Below are positions 32,744-44,638 of a stretch of 64,000 bases of DNA, piece by piece (the first letter of the stretch is position 1; every line of letters starts with the position of its first letter). A model generated the notes under the pieces. That model was not told where the DNA came from and made no database searches. It saw only the letters and a program-made list of their open reading frames with translations. Both the position numbers and the translations under genes were made by a program. The DNA comes from Malus domestica (taxonomy: Eukaryota > Streptophyta > Magnoliopsida > Rosales > Rosaceae), in contig NC_091673.1 in assembly GCF_042453785.1 (NCBI RefSeq), forward strand, positions 15,285,501-15,349,500, written 5' to 3'.

Positions 32744-33040
32744 TATAAGAAGCCAGGTCCCTCCCTCGCTCCCCACTAACGCCACAACTCCTGTCCATTC
32801 TCTGCTGGTCCCTCTCTTCTCTCTCCTCCCTTAAACCCCATCTCTCTCTCCCTCTCCCTTCTATCTTCATCCTCTCTGCTGAGTGCTGACTTGAAGTCTT
32901 TGGATTTTGTTTTTGGCCCATTTGGAAAATCAATCCTCTTAAAACAGAAGCATATCTCTGTATAATTATACCCACAAACTGTATTATAATTGATTCTCTC
33001 TCTCTCTCCCTCCCAAAAAGTAAGAAGAGAAAAGGCAAGG

Positions 33041-33052
33041 TATATATATATA
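33041..33052 (+). promoter_or_regulatory. TATA box of the TBL gene
   Basis: 'tatatatatataa' sits after a CT-rich block and before the leader with CT microsatellites. It would give a 5' UTR of about 240 nt. Confidence 0.5.
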
Positions 33053-33208
33053 ACCTCCGCCATGAATGCTTCCTTGCTTCCTTAACAACCCATCTCCCTT
33101 GTTTTTTAAGCTCTGCATCATTCATTACTAGCAAATATCACTGACCTACCAAACAAACCAACTCATCAAAGCACAATCCCAGACAGGACATATTTTCCAA
33201 TCCCATTT

Positions 33209-33328
33209 ATGCATATGTTTTGCTTCCACCCTACACCTCTCTGCTCTCTCTCTCCTCTTTCTCTCTCTAAAAACTTGATCACTGCAAAACCCATATCCCA
33301 GAATACGATTCCGAGCTCCAATGTCTAA
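33209..33328 (+). promoter_or_regulatory. Upstream ORF overlapping the TBL start codon
   Basis: ATG at 33209 opens a 39-codon frame that ends at TAA 33326-33328, overlapping the main ATG at 33321 in another frame by 8 nt. Ribosomes that start here cannot easily reinitiate at the main start. It counts only if the mRNA begins upstream of 33209, as the TATA at 33041 suggests. A second tiny frame (MNASLLP) is at 33062-33085. Confidence 0.4.
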
Positions 33329-36006
33329 GGACCCGTCTCAACCCGACCCAGAAACCATGCCATTCTTCGAAGCTTTCAAAAAGTTGAAGCGTTTGAAGCT
33401 GTTGGAGCCGTCCCTGGGCGTTATGGGATTCTTCTTTGCCAGTGTTGGTGTGATTTTGTGCTTCTTTTACTTGGATTACAGAGCTGTTGTCAAAGAGTAT
33501 CGGTTCCCGGGCCAATCGGCGCGGTTCATGTGGCTGCAGAGCAATAACAGGTGGGGCAGGGACCGGAGGGTTGAGTTTCTGGGAGAAGAGGGTGGTGGCT
33601 GTGACGTGTTTGAAGGGGATTGGGTGTGGGACGAGTCGTATCCGCTGTATCAGTCCAACGATTGCCGGTTTGTGGATGAAGGGTTTAGGTGCTCTGAAAA
33701 TGGCCGCCCTGATTTGTTCTACACCAAGTGGAGATGGCAGCCCAGGCACTGCAACTTGCCCAGGTACTTCAATCTCTTCAGTTTTTGGTAATTTTCGATT
33801 ACGGTTTCAGAATGTTTGGCTGCTGAGAAAGAGAGGGAAAATAAGAGAAATCATCAGAGTTGAAATATGTCATTTCTTTTTAGTCACATTGATTTCCCTT
33901 TTTATTGTGAGAAATTATATGAATATAATTTATAATTACCTGTGGAATTGAATAGTTTAAGTTGACTTGCTCTATATACTGTCTCAGCTATAATTTGCAG
34001 GGATAAGAGTTTGATTGTTTTCCTGAATTTTCTCAGCAACCATACAACTTGAATCCAACGACGTAATTTGGAGTAATTTTCAGGGTTAAGTAAAGTAAAA
34101 TGTCACCTTGACAGTGATTAACTTTTTTGGTTTCATCTCAGGCTTCCTGTGAGTGTGCCGTTGATAAGTACGTCAGTTTGAATTTTAGTGTCATTCCTAT
34201 TTGGATGTGGACTATAATTTTTTTTTATTTAAATTTTGTCCTTCCTTGTGTAACTCTGTGTATGCTTGGTGGTGACATTTTAGAACTGTTTATGTGATTT
34301 TATTTTTTACACTCAAAATTATTTTTCCTGCGGGGATAACGAACAGATTTGATGCCAAGTTGATGTTGGAAAAACTGCGTAACAAGCGGTTAGTGTTTGC
34401 TGGCGATTCAATTGGAAGAAACCAGTGGGAATCACTCCTCTGCATGCTCTCTTCCGCAGTTCCTAATGAGGATTCGATCTATGAAGTGAATGGGAACCCA
34501 ATTACTAAGCACAAAGGATTCTTGGTGTTCAAATTCAAGGATTTTAACTGTACTGTGGAGTACTACCGGTCTCCATTTCTTGTACTGCAGAGCCGTCCTC
34601 CTTCTGGGGCTTTAAGAAATGTCGGAACAACTCTGAAGGTGGATCAAATGGATTGGAATTCCGCAAAGTGGAGAGATGCAGATGTGCTGGTCTTCAACAC
34701 AGGGCACTGGTGGAATTACGAGAAGACTGTAAGAGGGTAAGTCTTTAATCTCAATCCTATTCGACTACTTCACAAGATTCACTCGTTTGCATTCGCATGA
34801 ACCCTTTACTGCAATGTATGCGACCTTAGTGGAATTTTCAATGAAGGGTCTTAAGAAGGGGCTGGGAGGTAACTCGTCCGATCCACCCCAACTCTTCTCT
34901 TTGTTTTTCGCTTTCTAGACTTGGTTTTAATTAAAAGAAAGTAAATGGTACCTGAAAAAATGTTTTATACTGAACGATTGCATCACATCAACCTCAAGTT
35001 TTGGTCGAAAGTTGATGCAATTGGTGTTAGGACTTGTACTGATGGCCGTCTGGAGTGTTTGGAGTGTTGTAAGTTATATCACAAAAATGATGGACTTGGA
35101 CTTTAGGACTTGTTATATGTGGGGATGCAGTGAAACTTGGACTTTAGGGCTTGTTTTAAGTTTTATAGTTTTATACACAATATTTCTTCTTTCATTCTGA
35201 TTTTCCTCGAAGTGGAAGGATTAAAAGTTTCAGTATGTTTTGTTCAGGGGTTGTTACTTCCAGGAAGGGGAGCAAGTAAAGATGGAAATGAGCGTAGAAG
35301 ATGCGTATCACAAGTCCATGGAGACTGTGGTGCACTGGATAGACACTCAAGTAAATTCAAGCAAGACTCAAGTTTTCTTTCGAACATATGCTCCTGTGCA
35401 TTTCAGGTTCGTTTTGTAACTTGAAATGATTGGTTTTCTTTATTGAACGCATATCCTATCAATGGTTCAGCATATTCTAGATGCCTTGGACAATTGATAC
35501 TGTCGTTTGTACATTTTCACAATCGCCAAGATCATGAATCCATCTCTTGTTTTTTATCTTTTCTGGTGAAGTAAGATACTATATGCAAATCTTTTTTGAA
35601 AAGCTGAAGTGGTATTCTTGAATAATGCAGAGGTGGGGATTGGAAGACCGGGGGAAACTGCCACTCGGAGACACTTCCTGAGCTAGGTTCCTCATTGGTG
35701 CCTCCTCAATCATGGGATCAATTCAGGGTAGCCAATGTTGTGCTATCAGCTCACCCAAACGCATCACAGACGACAAAGATTGATATACTAAACGTAACTC
35801 AAATGACTGCACGGAGAAAAGATGGGCATTCGTCTTTGTACTTTCAGGGTCCTAAACTTGGCCCTGCACCTCTCCATCGCCAAGATTGCAGCCACTGGTG
35901 TCTGCCTGGAGTGCCTGATACATGGAACGAACTACTCTACGCGCTATTCCTAAAGCAGCAGGTGATGGGCACATATAACTCCTCAACTTATAGGGCACAG
36001 GTATGA
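33321..36006 (+). CDS. TBL10/11-like: Trichome birefringence-like (TBL) wall polysaccharide O-acetyltransferase, 455 aa, 4 exons
   Basis: Exons are 33321-33763, 34347-34736, 35248-35406 and 35631-36006. All introns are GT-AG and the frame is continuous (1368 nt). The layout is a short cytosolic N-terminus, one membrane anchor (about 33-51), the TBL/PMR5N domain with [13 protein letters not shown] and Cys-rich SNDCRF...RCSENGRPD, then the GDSL-like esterase/acyltransferase domain. The nucleophile motif [14 protein letters not shown] is at 165-178 (Ser169). The DxxH motif is in [18 protein letters not shown] (Asp416, His419). These Golgi type II membrane proteins transfer acetyl groups to xylan, pectin or other wall glycans; the substrate of this clade is not fixed by sequence. 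It lies next to ECR1, as TBL11 does in Arabidopsis, which supports the TBL10/11 assignment. The gene appears intact. Confidence 0.94.
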
Positions 36007-36593
36007 TTGAACCAAGTCTCCTGTTTATATGTTACATGGAAGAAACGCTTGGATGCGCACAGCAATGATTCCGAGGGGAGAAGGGAAAAGATCAAAGAAA
36101 ATGGCAGATATCATCAATTTTGTCAGGATTTCGAGTTTCGGGTTGATGGAACACCAGAACAGCATACTTTTGGAGGATAGTGTAAATTTATAGGTTTCCA
36201 AGGGTTTCTTGAATCAAATTATGAAAGTTTAAATTTATAGTTTGGTTTTTTCTTTTTACTTTTAATTATTAAACAGGCACTGTAATCCTTTGGAAATATG
36301 TAATTAAATAGCTTTTTTGAATATAAATTGAGAATCATCAGCAATGCTCATTACTGTTTTCTTACTTTCTTCTACTTTTGCGTGTGTTTCAACTTCCGAG
36401 TTTCAACCTTTGTTCGTTTTTCACTACTTTGTTTATATTAGAGGTTCGGGTTTCAATTTGAATTAGGGGTTCTAAATCTTTGTTCATTTTTCACTACACA
36501 TTATATTTAAATACGTAGTTAGACCCATAATATAAAGCTATTGACAATGAGTTACGAAAAATATTACTAGATCACAGAGTTAAGTACGACAAA
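36007..36593. other. TBL 3' UTR and spacer to ECR1
   Basis: The likely 3' UTR runs to about 36330 ('ttgaatataaattg'). No other feature before the SINE. Confidence 0.45.
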
Positions 36594-36684
36594 AGTACTA
36601 CGGTCTGGTGATATTTTTTTCATTTGGAAATGAGACGTCCTAGGTTCGAATCTTGTAGGGACTCACAAAAAAAAAAAAAAAAAA
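36594..36684 (+). mobile_element. Short SINE-like insertion with poly(A)
   Basis: It has an A-box-like 'tacggtctggtgat', a B-box 'ggttcgaatcttg' and an A18 tail ending about 36684. It is only about 90 bp, shorter than the other SINEs here. It lies about 170 bp upstream of the ECR1 ATG. Confidence 0.5.
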
Positions 36685-36852
36685 CAACTGATTTTTAAAA
36701 TAAATAATAAAATTTAAATAGGGATTCCTATGTGCTATTCTCCCGGGTTCTAAAACCACTCCGTTTCGCTCAGTGAAAGTAGAAAGATTAGAAAGATTCT
36801 CGCCTTTTGTACGTCGGGCCTTCTCTTCTCATCAGCAAACAGCGACCAGAAA

Positions 36853-39800
36853 ATGGCACCACCGTCTACCGCCGAAGACAGCCGATCAAGGGACCTCGAC
36901 AAGCTACTCCTCCGCGCCGGCAATCTCGTCGGACCCACCTTCGAACCCGGCCCCGGAGTAAACCTTTTCCCCCCTTTTCCCTCCCTCTCTCTCTACCATT
37001 CTTCTCTTTCGATCGATTGTACGATTTCGTCGGTTTCTTACTTTTGATTTCGTTGCAGCTGCGAGATGACCTCAAAGAGTACGCCAGAGTTTTGGTGGTC
37101 GGGGCTGGTGGGCTGGGCTGCGAGCTGCTCAAGGACTTGGCTTTGTCTGGCTTTCGGGAGCTCGAAGTCATAGACATGGATCGTATCGAGGTTTCCAATC
37201 TCAATCGCCAGTTCCTCTTCAGGTTATTTGAAATTTTTTTGGTGCCTTTTGCTTTAATTTGTTATGGGTATTTTTTTTTTGAATCGGAGAGTTTGTTGAA
37301 TATGTTTTTTATTGCCCTGTTATCGCGGTCTTTCACTAGCTATAGAGTATCGAAAACTTGTATAATCTATCAATACTTTAGTTCTACTAAGTGATCATAG
37401 GCTGAAGTTTTCGGAGAAACCCGAATTTCTAATCTTAATAGTAAACTTATCCCTGAATCATTCATGTTTGTGTGTGTTACTGAATGTCTTACATCTCGAT
37501 AATAGGATTCTATCTGCTTCGCAATCATCTATTTTGATATCCGTTCCTGCTGCATTTTACTAATGAATACTGTAATTTCCTATCTATTATGTGGATTATC
37601 GATTTGAAAAACAAGGGAAGACAGAGAGTTGGCATGTCAATTTCTTGTTGAAGTGCTTTCCTCATGAAATTATTGTTGTAGACTTGAAGATGTAGGCAAG
37701 CCAAAGGCTGAGGTGGCTGCAAAACGTGTCATGGAGAGAGTTAGTGGTGTAAATATCGTTCCACATTTTTGCCGGATTGAGGACAAGGAGCTTGAATTTT
37801 ATAGTGATTTCAGTATTATCGTCCTCGGTCTTGATTCCATTGAGGCTCGGAGCTACATAAATTCTGTTGCTTGTAGTTTTCTTGGTTAGTACTTCAACCT
37901 ATCCATTTTTCTCATATTTTGTCTCTCTACTACATTTGTGTAATTCATTTAAAGTATTATACGACTTCTGGTGTTCCTGTAATTATATTTGCACTTGTTC
38001 TTTGTATGGTGCTGATTATTGACCTTCCTTGTTGCTCTGGTTATTGATAATTACAGAGTTTATTTTCGTATGAGAACAGAAAGAACAGATTTGAATAAAA
38101 TAGTCCCAGAAAATCCTGCAGAGGATATAGATTTTGGTTATTAAACTTGCTATCCAAAACTGGTCCCGTTTTGCAACTTTAAGGTGTAGAGTCTAAGTTG
38201 TCAAATTTGAGAAACTGACTCCACTACCTTCCTTATGATATGCATTTGCAACTTTAAGGTATCAAAATTGGTCTAGTTTTTGGTTTGAACTTTCGTCTCT
38301 AGTGTCGGATATATGTATAACAATATTTTGGGGCTTTTTTTTTTCCCCTGGTAATATCCTTATGTTGTGGCTGGCCTTATCCCTTGCTACCCTTTGTGCG
38401 TCATTCTTGAAATGATGAATTGCTTTTACTTTACTATAGTTGAGCTAACGTGGCCCTTTGCATTTTATTTGTTATTCTTTTGGAAGAGTATAATTCTGAT
38501 GATAGCCCACAAGAAGAAACCATCAAGCCTATGGTAGATGGAGGGACTGAAGGTTTTCAAGGACATGCTAGGGTCATTATGCCAGGGGTCACTCCATGCT
38601 TTGAGTGCACCATCTGGCTTTTTCCCCCTCAAGTGAAGTTCCCTCTATGCACCCTTGCAGAAACCCCAAGAACTGCTGCTCATTGTATTGAATATGCTCA
38701 TTTAATCAAATGGGATGAGGTGATACATTGTGCAAAATTTCAATGTTCTTTCCCCTTTACTTTTCGTTACACTTTATAACTGTTGCATGAGAGAATTGAT
38801 GGAATGGCAACTAAAAATGCATTCTACAAATAGGTACATAGCGGAAAGGCTTTTGATCCAGATGATCCAGAGCATATGAAGTGGGTCTATGATGAGGTCA
38901 GTGAAGTACAATTATGTAGTGATTTACATTTTGTTTATACTGATGTTCATTTTAACTTAGATTTTGTTGTTAATATCCAATAGGCTACCAAGAGAGCTGA
39001 GCTTTTCGGTATTCCAGGAGTCACATATTCTCTTACTCAGGTGCATATGTACTTAAAGATGTCTGTTTCTCCTAAGATTATTTTCGTTTTAAGATTTTAT
39101 GCCACTTAACTGCATAGTTTGGCTTGGGAGTTAATTAATAAGCAGATTACGTTGTTTACAGGGTGTTGTGAAGAACATCATACCAGCTATTGCTTCCACA
39201 AATGCAATTATATCAGCCGCATGTGCACTAGAGACATTGAAGATTGCATCTGGATGCAGCAAAACACTATCAAACTATTTAACGTGCGTTCCATTCCTCT
39301 TCTATACTACTCGACTTATCATCTTGTCCTAGATGTCATAAGTCATGACCAGTATGGTTGCAAATCTATGTATAGGATTAGTGAATGACCACCCGCAAAA
39401 TAGTTTAGGATTAATGAATCCCCCCTATACTCTTAATTGCATTTACTCCAAGTTTGCATTTCATTAATCTCTAAAAAGTTAGATTGCAATGCTAAGGTTG
39501 TGAGAAGTGCCAATGTCTTCTTACATTGTCAAATTAGCTTGCTCTGGATGCTAGGTCATTGTTGAACATCATTTTCAAAATTAAAGTGAATAGCTGCACA
39601 TGTTTCATCTAATCAAACTTGTAACAAAAGGTTAGATTTCAATATTTACCGAGTGTTCAGAGTCTTTGTAGGTATAATGGTGCAGCAGGTCTCCACACGA
39701 AAGTGACTGAATTTGTCAGGGACAAAGACTGTATTGAATGCGGACCAGGTGTTCTTGTTCAACTGGACACCTCAATTACTTTGCAAAAGGTTATTTTCTA

Positions 39801-40454
39801 TTTCTTTTGATTTGCTAGAATTTGGTTTCTGTGAACATATCTTTGGAGAAAATTTAGTTTCGGCGACATTCATGTTTAAGTTTCGAAGTCCTGCATGTTA
39901 GTCTTTGTGGTTATATTCCTAAGATATAACCGGAATCTATTGCTCGTCGGATGAAAGCTATTGCATGTCTAGGAGGCAAATGCTATACTATGTTTTAGTT
40001 ATGATCCTTTTGATCTTCGCTTTAAAACCTTCCGAGTAGTGATATTTATGTTCCTTGGCGTTGCTTTTGATGTCAGTTCCGCTTGTTTTGTTTTCTATTT
40101 TAAAAGGTTCGTGTAACTTAAGAAACAAAAAGGGGTTCTAGTTTCTAATTCAACTTATGGCAACAGTTCATCGATCTACTAGAAGAACACCCGAAATTGC
40201 TATTATCGAAAGCAAGCATCTCACACGGAGGGAAGAATCTGTACATGCAGGCGCCACCTGTACTGGAAGAGATGACCAGATCAAACCTAAGCCTTCCACT
40301 TTTTGAGCTAATGGGTAAAGTTGCTAAGGATGTTGTACATGCGACTGGTACAACCACCAAGAATGACAAAAAGACTTCGTGTCTGAGAAAGTTGCGTGTT
40401 ATTTTCGAAGGAGTTGATGGGATCACAGATATGGACACCGCAGGCGAGGCATGA
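36853..40454 (+). CDS. ECR1: NEDD8/RUB-activating enzyme E1 catalytic subunit ECR1, 450 aa, 9 exons
   Basis: Exons are 36853-36957, 37059-37222, 37682-37884, 38487-38719, 38834-38896, 38984-39040, 39162-39283, 39672-39789 and 40167-40454. All splice sites are GT-AG and the joined frame is open (1353 nt). The nucleotide-binding motif [10 protein letters not shown] is at 50-59 and NLNRQFLFR follows. Zinc ligands are the CxxC pairs C195/C198 (TPCFECTIW) and C336/C339 (DCIECGPG). The catalytic cysteine is C212 in [11 protein letters not shown], and [19 protein letters not shown] follows. The C-terminal part (from about 355) is the ubiquitin-fold E2-binding domain. ECR1 pairs with AXR1, adenylates RUB/NEDD8, holds it as a thioester and passes it to RCE1 for cullin modification, which auxin and other SCF pathways need. 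Arabidopsis ECR1 is of almost identical length. The start context is AAAATGG. Confidence 0.97.
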
Positions 40455-43000
40455 GTTTTTCACTGGGCCTAATCAAAGACCAGAGGAGTTACAAAGCTTT
40501 TGAAGGTTCTCTCCCAAATACGATTGAAGCAAAAGGCGGAATTGGTGAGGCAAGGTTGAAAACCATTCCAAGTTGTAAATTTTGTCTTCGAATATTATTA
40601 TCTCCAAGGATAATTGATCTTTTACTACCACCATGAGAGCAATGAGATTTTACAGTTTCAAGTTGCCCTCAACAATTGTTTTGATGAAAAAGAATGACGG
40701 TTTTCCGGTTATTCTAATGATTGAATTAGTCCGTTTGGAATTGGAATTGCTTCAGTAAGAATCCTTTTTCGGCTCTCCCTTTAGCCCTATGTCTCTTTTA
40801 TCTTTAGGAGGTGGAGGTCTTCCTCGACTAGCAGTTTTTTTCCGAAAAAACTTCATTTATTTGGGCTCTTTTGCTTGTAAACGCTTTTGCTAGAGTGCTT
40901 TTATTACAAACATGTTGAAAATTTTATCAAAAAATACAAGTGTAACTCGAGTAATCACATTCCAGATGTTTCTTCATAAAGTGCTTCAAGATCTGGAATC
41001 ACTTTTTAAGTTTTTCTGTTAAACATAGTATACTACTCCAAAACATGCTATGGTAGAAGATACTAGTGTAATTTTCCAAAATATGAGGGATGCCATTGCA
41101 AGACAAGTTTGAAGATGCTTTATATGATTGATTCGCAGCCAAGAAGATCCAAATATCCGAAACTTGATTACCATTGAAAAACCAGAGTATGAATGCGCAG
41201 CTGTCAAGTTATCCACAACAAAAGTAAGATCATGGGAGCTTGAGGATGAGGCTGTCTTTCCAAATTAAATAGTTCAAAATCCCCAATTAATTTGAGGCCT
41301 ATGAGTCTATGACCAGCCAACATTCTACTCCGAGAAATGAGGAAATTTAGTAATCCTCGTTTAACTAATATAATAATCAAACATGTGAAGTAAATTACCA
41401 AATTAAACACCATCGTATTATTGAGAAAATCTACTGTGTCACTCTAAAGCTCAACCAAAGCCAACCATGAAACTATGATTTTTGTTGGTTAAGAAATCTA
41501 ATGCGTCATCCAAGTACATTTTTCATGTTTACAATTTCATTATTTGCTACATATCACGTGATGATTGCTACAAACACAAAGAAATATATTCTAGATCGTA
41601 TGAATATTGTAAACACAAAAAGATGTATCACAAAATTCACGACGGTAAGATCTTTTCATAACTATTTGTTATGCTTCAATCAATGGTCTTCTCAGGGGTC
41701 ATGATACTCCATGCAACCCTAATGCTCAACCAACGCCAGCCATGAAACCGTGTGGAAAAAAGAGGTGGACCAAGCAACACCATACAATGAAACACGCAAG
41801 TGGAAAGAAAAGAGAACAATAATGCATCGTACTCAGTTAATGCTCTTGCAATTGACTGACTGATACAGTTTGTTCCTTGAAAAGGGAGGGAGATGAATGA
41901 AGAAGTGGGAATAAACAAGCACACACAAAAGATCAAATTTATCTGCCAACAAGTCTATTTCTCTAGGCATGAATTCCGGCCCACATGTTACTTAACCCTA
42001 GTGAACCAGTTGGTGCTATTTGCACCCTTGGTTGATTGATTTTCATGCATACACATCACACTAGCTCCTTTCATTTTCAAATAACTAACCCATCATTTTG
42101 GTTTTGATTTTTTCTTCATTTAATGTCTTATACAAGATATGCATATGAGGGCTAATTGAATATGGATGGATGGTATGTTTACTCTTCAAGGTACAGTATT
42201 ACTAAATTTATGTGTTTCCGAACTTATGAATTGGATTCAGTTAGTGTAAGAACGTCAATAACAAGTGATGTTGTTAGCTATCAACGAAAGCTTTCATTAG
42301 TTGAGTATTAATGATTTACTAATAGAATAGTAAGGCTTCTCCGTTGAGTGAAGCTGCAATAAACACAAGTGGATTAGTAACGAGAACATGTTAACCATAG
42401 TGAACCAAATGGTTCTATATGCACCCTTCTTGTTTGTGATTGATTTTCATGCGTACACATCATTCTCCTTTAATTTTCAAAAAACAACCCATCATTTTGG
42501 TTTTGGTTTTTTTTTGTTTCTTCTTATTTTTGCTTATACAAGAGATTCGTTATATATATGATATCTAATTGATGGATAACTTAGTTTATATTTTATGATA
42601 TAGTATCATTAAATGTACACGTTTTCATGCTTATAGTTTGGATTTATTCAGGAGTTATGCTCTAATTGTTGGCGAACTCTTCCATAGGTTGGCCACTAAA
42701 CGCTTTACTAATATAATAGTAAGACTCTTACACTAAGAGAAGCTGCTAGCAACTCGAGTGCATATGACAATTTCTCATAATTTATCTACATCCTTAAAAT
42801 AATACTACAAATGAACCATGTTTGTTTTGTGTGGACATGTATGTGAATCTTGAACAATAAGCTAGGACTTTTTAGGGACATGGATGTGAGAGGCAGAGAA
42901 GTCATTTACAATCAAGTATGCAAGTTTTGCAAGGGATTTTGAGTCTATCCTGGATTGGGATATATCTGGGTGTGGGTTGTTGCCGGCTGTTCCTCATCTC
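40455..43000. other. ECR1 3' flank and intergenic DNA with a local duplication
   Basis: The ECR1 3' UTR is probably to about 40700. A segment at 41998-42118 ('gcacccttNgttgattgatt', 'cccatcattttggtttt') recurs at 42397-42515, a step of about 400 bp. A weaker pair lies at 41447 and 41720 ('ctcaaccaa-gccagccatg'). No gene. Confidence 0.5.
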
Positions 43001-43003
43001 TTA

Positions 43004-43665
43004 GAGCAAGTCCACCGGAGGTGGAATAGCCCAGCACAAAGTACAAAAATCAGGCTGGGAGCCAGTCAATCCACTCCAGCCCACCCTTTTGCTTGGGACG
43101 CAGCCCAAGCTGGTCTCCAGGCCAACCCAAATTTGACTGAGCAAGGAATCGGGCAATTGGGCTGGCGTGTGCCTTTCATGCGGCCTTTATGGCGAGTAGC
43201 CGACAGACGTTCACAGGTTGGGCTCACCTAGCAGGCGCACTCACACCCCACCCCCGGGTGGGCGACGTGGCGAAATGTATGCCGTTGGATTTCCAACGGC
43301 TAGTTTTTGTAGACCGATAGATTTTCAACGGTAAAAAAAAATTAAATTTGACTTTTAAAATGGACCATCCGATCACAGATCAAAGTCCACGTTTTTCCCC
43401 CAAAAAATTAAGAATTTCACTTTAAAAAAATACATAAATTTTTTAATAAATTTAGATATTATTATTATTATTATTATTATTTTATTTTATATAAATTCAG
43501 AAATTAAAAAAAAATTATTATTTTATAATAAAAAAAAATAATATTTTAATAAAATGAACTAGGCTATTTTTTGTTAAGGATGTAGATGTTTTGGTCTATT
43601 ACTGTTCACTTAAGTGGATAAATACACAGAATGCTGGCATAAAGTCCTTAAAGATGGACTTGCTC
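43004..43665. mobile_element. Tourist-like (PIF/Harbinger) MITE, 662 bp
   Basis: The terminal repeats are GAGCAAGTCCACC and ATGGACTTGCTC, with TTA target duplications at 43001-43003 and 43666-43668. The interior has 'ttggatttccaacgg', an (ATT)n run at 43458-43487 and no transposase. It ends 285 bp upstream of the next start codon. Confidence 0.85.
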
Positions 43666-43817
43666 TTATAGGGCAACTGGATGATTTGATGACACACAAC
43701 ATGATTCTTGCGGGATCAGTGGGACTTAAATTACAGATAAGCCAACTGCCGCCGTAGACCCCACCACTCCACATGGCTGCACAAAGCCATCCCCTTCCCT
43801 CCGCCCTTGCTTTTCCC

Positions 43818-43827
43818 CTATTTAAAA
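43818..43827 (+). promoter_or_regulatory. TATA-like box of the small two-exon gene
   Basis: 'ctatttaaaa' lies about 125 bp upstream of the ATG at 43950, between the MITE and the gene. Confidence 0.45.
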
Positions 43828-43949
43828 TCCCTACATATTCCCTTTAGATTTTATCAAGAGAGCTTCAGATTTGGAGACTTTTAAGATCCTTCACTGATCA
43901 GTCTTGCTTATCACACAGAAAGACTCAAGTTCTAGATTAAGCTGCAGGC

Positions 43950-44638
43950 ATGGAAGTTGCCATGGAGAAACTAGAGGATGACTTGTTCTTTGCAGAATTA
44001 ACTAAGCAAATTTCCCTTCTAATTATGGATGATGAGGAGGACCCTATTGCAACTTACCCTTCAGTTTCTCTTCAGGTATACACTTCATTTGCAGTATTGT
44101 TTATCTTTTTCTTCTTCTATAGTGGATACCGTAGCAACTTGTGGACGTAGCTCATATTCATGCAAATTGATTACCGCAACCTCTTTTCTCTCTCTGCACA
44201 CTATTTGTCTATTCCTCACATTTGGAATGAATATGCCAAGCGATGTGCAGAAGAAGAAAAAGAGTGTGTGGTAACCATGTTAAATATCGTTGTGTGTGAT
44301 TGTTTACTTTTGTGTTCTTGATCGCGTTTATATCGTTTTATACTTGTTCTATCTGGGAGATGAAGGGACTGATTAATTGTGCTTTGAATTTACAGGCTTT
44401 CTCTTGTGCAATCCATCCACCTGCACATCCTGTCCTTCTGTATGAGCATTCCTGCAGAAGAGAAACCAAAGGAACTGGAGTTTTCATCCCCCAATCAACA
44501 CATTCAAGAAGAAAGCACAGACAGGGAAGGTTTGCTTCATACAACCCAAAATCCCACGGATCGTCACAAGCTGATCACAACAAAAGGATGGTTTCCCAAG
44601 TATCTTCGGACTGCGCTTTTAGACCGAAAAATGGATGA
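43950..44638 (+). CDS. Small plant-specific protein of unknown function, 122 aa, 2 exons
   Basis: Exons are 43950-44075 and 44396-44638, phase 0, with a 'ttcag|gtatac' donor and 'ttacag|gctttc' acceptor. It starts MEVAMEKLEDDLFFAELTKQ, then LLIMDDEEDP. The second exon gives AFSCAIHPPAHPVLLYEHSC, then RRETKGTGVFIPQSTHSRRK and a basic Ser/Asn-rich tail. There is no signal peptide or membrane segment. I know no biochemical role. From memory it resembles the uncharacterised Arabidopsis pair At3g06070/At5g19190, which occupies the same place between TBL/ECR1 and TSC10 genes. The acidic N-terminus and the basic GTGVFIP-type block are the conserved features. A competing frame in exon 2 is open but does not join in frame with exon 1. 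Confidence 0.7.

Noticed and set aside
32697..33134. 145-codon minus-strand ORF
   Set aside because: It is the reverse of CT-rich promoter and leader sequence of the TBL gene.
35012..35424. ORFs inside TBL intron 2 and exon 3 in other frames
   Set aside because: The exon model with GT-AG sites gives a full TBL protein; these frames are shadows or intron.
36594..36684. tRNA gene suggested by A and B boxes
   Set aside because: No cloverleaf can be drawn, and the poly(A) tail marks a SINE.
3513..40454. Functional link between the CSN6 fragment (deneddylation) and ECR1 (neddylation)
   Set aside because: The CSN6 piece is a dead fragment in a retrotransposon 33 kb away; the pairing is coincidence.
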